Below are positions 8,374 through 15,086 of a DNA stretch of 64,000 nt, piece by piece. The stretch covers positions 1,632,856 through 1,696,855 of the forward strand of contig OY282374.1 in the NCBI GenBank assembly GCA_958295815.1. The letters are read 5' to 3'. The translations under genes and the position numbers were made by a program. The notes beneath the pieces were generated by a model that did no database searches, was not told where the DNA came from, and saw nothing but the letters and a program-made list of their open reading frames with translations. Source of the DNA: Candidatus Poribacteria bacterium. GTDB taxonomy: Bacteria; Poribacteria; WGA-4E; WGA-3G. Each line of letters begins with the position of its first letter. The first letter of the stretch is position 1.

Positions 8374-9027
8374 CTATGAATTTTTTATGTTGACGACTTT
8401 AAAACTAACCTTTCCACATTTTAGCGTAGAACCGGGTTCAACACGAGTCTGCGTTTCAACGCGCTCATCATCAATATAAGTTGCATCGGAACTACCTAAA
8501 TCTGTGACGTACACATCTTCATCTTTCTGTTCAAATCGGACGTGCAAGCGGGAAAGTGTCTGGAGTGTGTCGTAACGTTTCAACTCCTCTGGGGATGCAG
8601 TCGGTTGCTCAGCGTCCCAACGCTCTATTGCCTCCGTGTCGGGTAAAGACGCGTCAACTTGCATGATTTCGGTTGTTTCGCTACCCATACCTTGTGGACT
8701 GTAACCAAGTTGCGGCTCCAGTCCATCGGCAGCAAGCGGTTCGGATGCTTCAGACCGAATTTCTGCCATCACGCGTGCTCTTGCTCGTTCTTCTGCCCCA
8801 GGTCGCGGCATAATATTTTCTCGTTCTTCGAAACGGTAGTGTGCGAAGTCAATTAACTGTTTCAACGGTTGAAGTTCCGACAAACTGTTAACATCCTTCA
8901 AAAGACGTTTCTGTTTACGTGATAATCTTTCGTTTTTTAGCCACCGCGTGTAAGCCTCCAACATCTCCGCTTTCTTTAAATCATCTGATGAGATGTCGAG
9001 CCTCCGCGATCTCTTCCAAAAACGCAT
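8374..9027 (-). CDS. FHA-domain protein, possible cytoplasmic sigma-factor partner
   Basis: A 217-residue soluble protein. The C-terminal 70 residues look like a compact FHA domain (SRLHVRFEQ with the conserved Ser-x-x-His, VYVTDLGSSDATYIDDERV, then a glycine-rich turn and CGKVSFKV), which would bind phosphothreonine. The usual first FHA arginine strand is weak, so the domain may be partly degenerate. The N-terminal 70 residues are basic and helical, ending in PRPGAEERARARVMAEI, a type of segment found beside ECF sigma factors in anti-sigma-like proteins; this comparison is from memory. A GGAGG site is nine bases before the ATG at 9027. It lies 22 bases downstream of the sigma gene, the place where an anti-sigma factor normally sits. 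Confidence 0.72.
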   Translation of the reverse strand: MRFWKRSRRLDISSDDLKKAEMLEAYTRWLKNERLSRKQKRLLKDVNSLSELQPLKQLIDFAHYRFEERENIMPRPGAEERARARVMAEIRSEASEPLAADGLEPQLGYSPQGMGSETTEIMQVDASLPDTEAIERWDAEQPTASPEELKRYDTLQTLSRLHVRFEQKDEDVYVTDLGSSDATYIDDERVETQTRVEPGSTLKCGKVSFKVVNIKNS

Positions 9028-9049
9028 AACGGTTAATCCTCCAATTGAA

Positions 9050-9664
9050 TTAATATATCCACTGAATACCTTTAGCAATCAGAATTTTACGCAATTCTTC
9101 CGTGCACCGAAAGATCCAGATCTTCACAGTGCCATCTTTCCGATTGAGAATGCGAGCAATCTCTGCAATACTGTAGCCTTCCAAGTGACGCAACATCCAC
9201 GCAATACGATGATTCGGTTTCGTTACCTGTTCAAGTGCACCCTCCAAGATCTGTTGTGCTTCCGCAGCTTCAAATTCTTGGTCGGGTCCAGGGCGCGGAT
9301 CCTCGTATTGACTCAATGGCTGTTCATCCTCATCAGGCAAGCCACTGAGCGGACGTTCTCGAATCCGGTCACGTTTCCGTATCGCATCGATGATTGTGTT
9401 TCGAGCTACTGTATTTAGCCATGCTTGAAAACTGCCCTGTTCTGTGTCCCATTTGCCCAGTTTTTGCCAGACCTTGATGAACACATCTGAGGCTACCTCT
9501 TCCGCATCTTGGTAGTTCCCAAGCATTCGATGGGCTTTGTTATAAACCCACTTATAGTGCTTGTCGAACAATTGCCTAAACGCAGCATCATTACCCGCTT
9601 TCGCTTGCGTCGCGAGATAGGTATCTTCGACAGCAGATATGTCATTAGATATTTGGCGCGCCAT
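9050..9664 (-). CDS. RNA polymerase sigma factor, ECF family
   Basis: A 204-residue sigma-70 family protein with only regions 2 and 4. Region 2 spans about residues 22-95 (FRQLFDKHYKWVYNKAHRML, DAEEVASDVFIKVWQ, FQAWLNTVARNTIIDAIRKR). Region 4 spans about 140-195 (LEGYSIAEIARILNRKDGTVKIWIFRCTEELRKIL), with the helix-turn-helix that reads the -35 box. An acidic linker of about 40 residues joins them. An AAAGGAG site precedes the ATG. It is the first gene of a six-gene minus-strand operon whose next member is an FHA protein rather than a classical zinc-binding anti-sigma factor. A strong sigma-70-like promoter lies about 170 bases upstream. Confidence 0.92.
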   Translation of the reverse strand: MARQISNDISAVEDTYLATQAKAGNDAAFRQLFDKHYKWVYNKAHRMLGNYQDAEEVASDVFIKVWQKLGKWDTEQGSFQAWLNTVARNTIIDAIRKRDRIRERPLSGLPDEDEQPLSQYEDPRPGPDQEFEAAEAQQILEGALEQVTKPNHRIAWMLRHLEGYSIAEIARILNRKDGTVKIWIFRCTEELRKILIAKGIQWIY

Positions 9665-9963
9665 TACTATCTGCTCCTTTACCTATAAAGTCCTTATAGC
9701 AGGCTAAAAAATATAACGTAAATCTACTCAATTGCGTTTCAAATTATCCTGAAATCAGTAAATAAAAATTAAAAATAGTGGCACGCCGTGGAGAATTAAC
9801 GCGCAACAAACATTATGATAAAAAAATTTACTATCATTTTAACATTTTTTACACAGTATGTCAAGAAAAAAGTATATTCTGTGTGAATTCCCTTCACTTT
9901 TTGGCATAATTTGCGAAAAAAATCCGGTTCTGTATAAGCGTTGCTCTTTCCATGCTGAGAAAG
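9665..9963. other. A/T-rich intergenic region between the sigma-factor gene and truD
   Basis: About 300 bases with no gene that I can support. It holds the promoter for the sigma-factor operon (9836-9864, minus strand), an inverted repeat ACACAG/CTGTGT over 9851-9884 that straddles the -35 box, and a six-base-pair perfect hairpin (CTATAA, loop of five, TTATAG) at 9683-9699 in the leader just before the sigma gene. Because truD is also on the minus strand and ends at 9964, some transcription may enter from that side as well. Confidence 0.6.
9836..9864 (-). promoter_or_regulatory. Sigma-70-type promoter of the ECF sigma operon
   Basis: On the minus strand a perfect -35 box TTGACA (9859-9864) is followed by a 17-base spacer and a -10 box TAAAAT (9836-9841), one mismatch from consensus. 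It is oriented towards the sigma-factor gene at 9664. The inverted repeat ACACAG/CTGTGT around the -35 box could be an operator. Confidence 0.7.
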
Positions 9964-11052
9964 CTAAAATCCTGACAATCCTAAATCAGACAACACCTCA
10001 TCTAACACCACCGTCGCATAACCACCTGCAGGGAGTGTGAAACTCAGACAGATGCCAGCATTGTCGCTCACTGAAACATTATGGGAGGTCATCGGCATAC
10101 GCAGCGGTCTGCGAGTGCCGGGTAACCGAATACCCATAACCTTACGAAACGTTTCATGACGAACCCCTTCATCGGAGAGAACGGATGTCTCCAGCGTTAG
10201 CACATCGTTAGCGGGTAGACGCATCTTATATCCGAAGATCGGTCCTGAAGGACTAATTTCAAGCGCATCTGCACGCTGTTGTTCAATACTTGCATCCGTA
10301 ACCAAAAAGGGGGCGCCGTTGCTATGTTTTACCGCGATATCTCCATCAAGGAGTTTTCCTAAATGCGGTGCTCGTTTTTCCAGTATACGATTGAATAGAT
10401 ATGCCTGATACGCCGACAAATACAGTTTCCGAAGCCGGTGTGGGATACACATGACCGCTTTCTCAGCGGATTTCCGCGCCAATTCACGTTGCATACGTCG
10501 CGCAACATCGCTAACTTGTGACGCGTTATCTGCAAGGATATGACCAACAACCGTTTCCCATTCCGATTTCATTAATGCCTTGCCAATCAGATGTGAATCG
10601 TTTCTGTTGCCAAACCTTTGGACGCCGAACCGATTCGGAACACCTTCAGTTGCCAATCGTTTCATAACTGTTTTGATTGCTGGGAGGTGGCTGTGATTGA
10701 GATCACGGACTGTTATCTCAAAGCGATTACCACGGAGATGTCCTACCCTTAATTTATGCGGGTGCCGTTCTGCCCATAAAACTTCAACGGCAGGCTGCTC
10801 AATCTTCATAACCTGTTCTGGTGCTATGCCTTCCACAGACAATATTTGTGTTGTAACTGCATTCTTATCTTTCAATCCAGCGTAACCGAAGTCTCGTGTA
10901 GGTACTTGTAGTTCACGCGCAATTCGGTTGATCGCATCTAATGTACTCAGATTCCGTTTCCGAATAGCGAAAAAGGTGTGTGTCCCCGCACGCGAGGGTT
11001 CATAAAGCGGCAGTTCTTCAACAATGAAATCTTCTAATGCTATTTTAAACAT
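9964..11052 (-). CDS. truD: tRNA pseudouridine(13) synthase TruD
   Basis: A 362-residue enzyme that isomerises U13 of tRNA (notably tRNA-Glu) to pseudouridine. Family landmarks: DFIVEE near the N terminus, GTHTFFAIRKRN, then FGYAGLKDKNAVTTQ with catalytic Asp at about residue 62, GNRFEITVR, VPNRFGVQRFG, the TRUD-domain segment around YLFNRIL, and the C-terminal LPAGGYATVVL. Length is close to the bacterial norm. The ATG at 11052 is preferred over a TTG eight codons upstream because family alignments begin near FKxxxEDF; neither start has a good ribosome-binding site. It is a lone minus-strand gene upstream of the sigma operon region. Confidence 0.92.
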   Translation of the reverse strand: MFKIALEDFIVEELPLYEPSRAGTHTFFAIRKRNLSTLDAINRIARELQVPTRDFGYAGLKDKNAVTTQILSVEGIAPEQVMKIEQPAVEVLWAERHPHKLRVGHLRGNRFEITVRDLNHSHLPAIKTVMKRLATEGVPNRFGVQRFGNRNDSHLIGKALMKSEWETVVGHILADNASQVSDVARRMQRELARKSAEKAVMCIPHRLRKLYLSAYQAYLFNRILEKRAPHLGKLLDGDIAVKHSNGAPFLVTDASIEQQRADALEISPSGPIFGYKMRLPANDVLTLETSVLSDEGVRHETFRKVMGIRLPGTRRPLRMPMTSHNVSVSDNAGICLSFTLPAGGYATVVLDEVLSDLGLSGF

Positions 11053-11187
11053 TTTATTAGGTCGGGTTACTATCAAATTTTTATGCTTCTACGCAAGATT
11101 GTCGTACGTGTGAGATACATTGTAGTTTCTGCACCATTATAAGTGCTATCCTCCTGTATGTCAAATCGTAAAGGATACCCAGGCACC

Positions 11188-11213
11188 CGTAGGAAGGATC
11201 TCCAAATTGTGTC
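11188..11213. repeat. Degenerate copy of the GTAGGAGGGATCTCC repeat
   Basis: The segment starts GTAGGAAGGATCTCC and matches the repeat family at 57949, 58016 and 61485, but the second arm of the hairpin is decayed (AAATTGTG in place of an ATCCC-type arm). It lies in the spacer between divergent truD and the ferredoxin fusion gene. Confidence 0.45.
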
Positions 11214-11269
11214 TTAAGCACAATTTGTCTTTGGATACATTTCCCGACGGTTTCAATGCCCTAATTTGT

Positions 11270-11298
11270 TTGCTATATCCAATTAATTGTGGTATACT
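11270..11298 (+). promoter_or_regulatory. Sigma-70-type promoter of the ferredoxin-fusion gene
   Basis: A -35 box TTGCTA (11270-11275), a 17-base spacer and a -10 box TATACT (11293-11298). It is followed by an AGGAGGG ribosome-binding site at 11321-11327 and the ATG at 11332. Confidence 0.65.
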
Positions 11299-11331
11299 TA
11301 ATAGTGAAGTATAGGCAAAAAGGAGGGTCAA

Positions 11332-12591
11332 ATGGCTTACATAATTTGTGAACCCTGTGTTGACGTAATGGACACTGCATGCGTTGATGTATGTCCGGTT
11401 GACTGCATACATACCACCGAAGGCGAAAACCAGCTTTATATCAATCCGGATGAATGTATTGATTGTGCGGCATGTGAACCCGCATGTCCTGTTGACGCGA
11501 TCTCAATGGAAAGCGACGTTCCTGCCGAATGGCAACCGTTTATTGAGATAAACCGTAAATTTTTTGAGACTTTCGTTAAACCTGAAACTTCAGAGAGCGC
11601 GGACGGTGAGGCTGGAACAACTGGCAGAGGTAAGGAACAGGGCATTCCCGAAGAATACGCACAAATACCAGAGGTACCGGATTCAAGGCTTCGCGCACCG
11701 TATAGTCTTTTAACAATGCTCATGCAGCCTATCCTTGGAGCCTTTTCTGCGAAGTTTAAAGCACGGCTTGAGGAGATGGCAGGGAACCCCCGCGTCTTTA
11801 GTGCAGCCGTATCGACAGGTATCAACAGTCTGATTAACATAACGCTCTATCCGCTTGTCCTCTTTTTTATCGGTATCCGCGGGCAAAGTGACGGTATTTT
11901 CACAAGCCAAGGCAATCTGATGATTTTTTTGGGCTTAATTATCGCTATTACGGAAGGCGTTTACCGATTTAAAGACGAATTCAATTCCACAGTAGAGCAA
12001 CCGCGTTATGGTGCAGCATTCTACGGTTGGTTCCCTTCATTGATCGCTACGCCGCTCCTAATCGGCTTGCGTTCTGCTTTAGTTGTTACCCCCAAAGAGG
12101 AACGTATAACAAACCCCGGATCCGTGGATACCGGTGGTACTCTCTATGCCGATGATGTGCGGGAACGCTACAGACGCTACGGCATGATAAATCGTATGAC
12201 AGAGATGGCAAACCACTACGAAGTTGAAATTGAGTTCCCAAGATGGGTTCCCAGTTCCATCTCCAAAAAAGAGCACGATCTTCCTGATCTAATGCCCGAC
12301 TACGCTTATGAAGTCAACCTCAGTTCACCCTACGTGCCTGGTGAAACATCTGCTCCTGCGAGTGTTTTAACCGTTCAGACACAGTTAGATGATCCGAGAT
12401 TCGCTCCCATCTTGGGGCGGGCGAGTTCATTCCCGAATGGCTTCACGAATACCCTGCCGATTTCAGGACAGCCGGAGGATTTTCACGCAACTTATCGAAA
12501 TAAAGTGTTAACAATTATCGTTGCTAAAAATGGAAGTTGTGAGGCACTCGGACTCGAACCGACCGTCCATTATGCAAAACTGAAGGGATAG
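11332..12591 (+). CDS. 7Fe-type ferredoxin domain fused to a membrane-anchored C-terminal region
   Basis: A 419-residue protein. Residues 1-80 are a bacterial 7Fe ferredoxin: CEPC, a short insert, CVDVCPVDCI, then PDECIDCAACEPACPVDAI, enough cysteines for a [3Fe-4S] and a [4Fe-4S] cluster. The ferredoxin tail (PAEWQPFIEINRKFFE) matches FdxA. Free-standing FdxA stops about there; this protein continues for more than 300 residues. The extension has an acidic linker, then three hydrophobic segments (about 166-184, 193-211 and 231-255), then a soluble end with no family that I recognise. The gene has a clear promoter and a strong ribosome-binding site and is followed at 21 bases by bioA. A membrane-docked electron carrier is the natural guess. 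The ferredoxin part is certain; the role of the rest is unknown. Confidence 0.8.
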   Translation: MAYIICEPCVDVMDTACVDVCPVDCIHTTEGENQLYINPDECIDCAACEPACPVDAISMESDVPAEWQPFIEINRKFFETFVKPETSESADGEAGTTGRGKEQGIPEEYAQIPEVPDSRLRAPYSLLTMLMQPILGAFSAKFKARLEEMAGNPRVFSAAVSTGINSLINITLYPLVLFFIGIRGQSDGIFTSQGNLMIFLGLIIAITEGVYRFKDEFNSTVEQPRYGAAFYGWFPSLIATPLLIGLRSALVVTPKEERITNPGSVDTGGTLYADDVRERYRRYGMINRMTEMANHYEVEIEFPRWVPSSISKKEHDLPDLMPDYAYEVNLSSPYVPGETSAPASVLTVQTQLDDPRFAPILGRASSFPNGFTNTLPISGQPEDFHATYRNKVLTIIVAKNGSCEALGLEPTVHYAKLKG

Positions 12592-12612
12592 CGGAACCTG
12601 TAAGTATAGGCT

Positions 12613-13974
12613 ATGATTGATAAAGAGACGCTTGTTGCTTGGGATAAGCGTTACCTCTGGCACCCATTTACCCAAATGCGGGATTGGCTGGCGGAAGAAC
12701 CAGTCATCATTGAACGCGGCGACGGGTGCTACCTCATCGATACTGCCGGGAATCGGTATATTGATGGAGTCGCCTCTATGTGGACGAATGTCCATGGACA
12801 CAATCATCCTGAGTTGAACGCCGCGCTCAAGACACAGGTGGATAAGATCGCACATACCACGTTGCTTGGCTACAGCAACATTTCCGCGATCGAACTAGCA
12901 AAAAAATTAGTAGAACTCACGCCGGTAGGACTCAATAAGGTATTCTATTCCGATAACGGTTCAACTGCTGTTGAAATCGCCTTGAAAATGGCGTATCAAT
13001 ACTGGCAACACAAGGGAGAACCACAACGGAAACTGTTTATCCATTTTGATAAGGCGTATCACGGGGACACAATAGGTGCTATGAGTGTCGGTGGCATTGA
13101 TAGTTTCCACACAACCTTTGATTCCCTCCTTTTTGAAGGTATCCGTGTGTCTCCTCCTGAGACTTATCGTTCCCCAAACACTCTGGATAGGTCCTGTAAC
13201 GACTCAGCAGTTAAGACCCAATGGCTCAATACAGTAGAATCTGCACTCTCTGAGCATAGCGGACAGGTCGCGGGTGTTATTTTAGAACCGTTAATTCAGG
13301 GTGCCGGTGGTATGCTTATTTCGCCGCAAGGGTTTCTCCAAGAACTCTCTGCCTTGGCAAAACGGTGGGAAACACTCCTCATCGTTGATGAGGTGATGAC
13401 CGGATTTGGACGTACCGGAAAAATGTGGGCATGTGAACACGAAGCGGTCACACCTGACATCTTATGCACAGCAAAAGGGCTTGCTGCTGGTTATCTTCCT
13501 CTCGCTGCAACCTTAACCACAGATGAGATATATAACGCTTTTCTCGGCGAATATAGTGACCTCAAAACCTTTTTTCACGGACACACCTTCACTGGCAATC
13601 CCTTAGCGTGTGCTGTCGCATTGGAAAATATCGCTATTTTCGAGCGCGAGAATCTCCTTTCGCGACTCCAACCTACTATTGAACACTTCAGAAATCGGCT
13701 CCAAGAATTCTACAAACTCTCACATGTCGGTGATGTGCGGGTGTGTGGACTTGCCGCTGGTGTAGAGTTAATGAAAAATCCGGATACCCATACATCTTAT
13801 CCCTTTGAGGAAAAGATAGGTATCCGGATCTGCAAAGAAGCACTCACCCGTGGAGCGATACTCCGTCCGCTTGTTAATACCATTGTTCTGATGCCACCAT
13901 TGCAAATCTCAATTTCAGAATTAGACGCGCTTCTGGACATCGTTTATGCATCAATTAAAGCGGTGACAGCGTAA
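12613..13974 (+). CDS. bioA: Adenosylmethionine-8-amino-7-oxononanoate aminotransferase BioA
   Basis: A 453-residue class III PLP aminotransferase that makes 7,8-diaminopelargonate in biotin synthesis, with SAM as amino donor. The N terminus LWHPFTQMRDW and the substrate-loop WTNVHGHNHPELN are typical of BioA rather than other class III enzymes. The PLP segment LLIVDEVMTGFGRTGKMWACEH has the ring-binding Asp near 259, and the PLP lysine is near 288 in CTAKGLAAGYLPLAAT. SDNGSTAVEIALKMA and TFTGNPLACAVALEN complete the active site. It follows the ferredoxin fusion by 21 bases and may be cotranscribed. No bioB, bioD or bioF is in the window. Confidence 0.93.
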   Translation: MIDKETLVAWDKRYLWHPFTQMRDWLAEEPVIIERGDGCYLIDTAGNRYIDGVASMWTNVHGHNHPELNAALKTQVDKIAHTTLLGYSNISAIELAKKLVELTPVGLNKVFYSDNGSTAVEIALKMAYQYWQHKGEPQRKLFIHFDKAYHGDTIGAMSVGGIDSFHTTFDSLLFEGIRVSPPETYRSPNTLDRSCNDSAVKTQWLNTVESALSEHSGQVAGVILEPLIQGAGGMLISPQGFLQELSALAKRWETLLIVDEVMTGFGRTGKMWACEHEAVTPDILCTAKGLAAGYLPLAATLTTDEIYNAFLGEYSDLKTFFHGHTFTGNPLACAVALENIAIFERENLLSRLQPTIEHFRNRLQEFYKLSHVGDVRVCGLAAGVELMKNPDTHTSYPFEEKIGIRICKEALTRGAILRPLVNTIVLMPPLQISISELDALLDIVYASIKAVTA

Positions 13975-13997
13975 AGTGGATGCGGGTACGTGTTGCC

Positions 13998-14819
13998 TTA
14001 TTTTATGACACTCGCCCCTTCAAGATCAAACTGCATTTTAGTGCCGTCAGTCCCTCGGAATTCTAACTCTACAGAACCACCATTTATCATCTTATCAATC
14101 GATGCACCGGAAGTACCCATGATGAACGCTGTGCCTCCATCTCGGAACTCCGTGACTATTAACCCACCATTTGCTTGTGCCGTTCGGAGCATTTCCAAAA
14201 GACTCATTGCTCCTTCCGGCATGCTCTCATGCATGATTGTCGAAGATGCCTCCACCATTTCAATCAGATTATCAAGTGTCGTTGTCCCTTCTTCAATATG
14301 TTCCATCATTTCCGACAGGACATCTACTTCAGGTGAAGGTCCATACTCCTCTTCAATAGCCTCAACGAGTTCAGTGTTGTCAAGTTCCTCGTCCTCTATA
14401 TCAACAGCCTCGCGTAGGGTAGAGAGTGCCTGTTGCTCAAACATCTCTAAGAGCGCGTCGAGTTCTGCATCTAATAGTTCTTGTGCGTCTGAATCCGTCG
14501 TCTCGGCATCTACCACCAGCTCCACTGAATCAGCAATCTCGGCATCTAACATCGGCTGCACCAAATCCAATCCTTGTTGCTGTGGATTCTCGGATATAGA
14601 TGTTGTTTCGGATACCGCTGCAGGAGAAACCTGTCCAACGGATTTTTCTGTAAGCACCTCTCTTTTTGAGGGGACTGGCGGTTCACCAAGGGATTCTGTA
14701 AAACGCTGAACATCCCACTTTGCATAGAGAAAGATACTTACACACAGCGCGACAATAACAACGGCTGCACCCACTGTGAATTTCCAGTTGAAGAATTTCC
14801 AGTTAAATATACTATGCAT
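13998..14819 (-). CDS. Acidic single-pass membrane protein of unknown function
   Basis: A 273-residue protein. The N terminus contains a short duplication (FNWKF repeated within residues 5-14), then one membrane helix (about 16-33). The rest is strongly acidic: residues 85-190 are rich in Glu/Asp with amphipathic helices that look coiled-coil-like. The C-terminal 60 residues contain glycine-rich strand-like sequence (GGLIVTEFRDGGTAFIMGTSG). The type II orientation would place this outside the cytoplasm. A GGGAGGG site lies five bases before the ATG. It converges on bioA. I do not recognise a family. Confidence 0.68.
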   Translation of the reverse strand: MHSIFNWKFFNWKFTVGAAVVIVALCVSIFLYAKWDVQRFTESLGEPPVPSKREVLTEKSVGQVSPAAVSETTSISENPQQQGLDLVQPMLDAEIADSVELVVDAETTDSDAQELLDAELDALLEMFEQQALSTLREAVDIEDEELDNTELVEAIEEEYGPSPEVDVLSEMMEHIEEGTTTLDNLIEMVEASSTIMHESMPEGAMSLLEMLRTAQANGGLIVTEFRDGGTAFIMGTSGASIDKMINGGSVELEFRGTDGTKMQFDLEGASVIK

Positions 14820-14901
14820 GGTTCCCTCCCTTCAGTTCATAGTCGTTAGGTTAAAAACTATTAAAACCCAAGTTGCTACTAAAAAGTTTTAAACGTCCCT
14901 C

Positions 14902-15013
14902 AAATCGTTTGAATTGATATTTATATTGTGGGAGGGGTTTGTAACCCCGAATTCCCCTAAATCGTTTGAATTGATATTCACATTGTGGGAGGGGTTTGTA
15001 ACCCCGATTCCCC
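14902..15013. repeat. Two tandem copies of a 57-base unit carrying the GGGGTTTGTAACCCC palindrome
   Basis: The unit begins AAATCGTTTGAATTGATAT and ends with a hairpin GGGGTT-TGT-AACCCC and CCGATTCCCC. Copies start at 14902 and 14959 and differ at only a few bases. The same hairpin core recurs at 52681, 53988 and 54026. The pair lies just upstream of the acidic membrane protein gene and downstream of the beta-propeller gene terminator. Confidence 0.85.
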
Positions 15014-15036
15014 GTTATTCAAGGAGACAATTTCCT

Positions 15037-15070
15037 AAAAAAAATAGGGCAGGTTTCAAACCCACCCTAT
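15037..15070 (-). terminator. Rho-independent terminator of the beta-propeller gene
   Basis: On the minus strand a stem of ATAGGG pairing with CCCTAT, extended after a two-base mismatch by GGTTT/AAACC, is followed directly by a run of eight T (plus-strand A run 15037-15044). It sits 16 bases past the stop of the gene at 15087. Confidence 0.85.
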
Positions 15071-15086
15071 ACTTCGCTAAAATTGG

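Noticed and set aside
9895..9920. Sigma-54 promoter (TTGGC...TTGC)
   Set aside because: The GG and GC dinucleotides are eight bases apart rather than the required ten.
12559..12588. C-terminal YAKLKG of the ferredoxin fusion as another copy of the secreted tail
   Set aside because: It lacks the TTW core and the VE(A/P) start, and the protein has no signal peptide.
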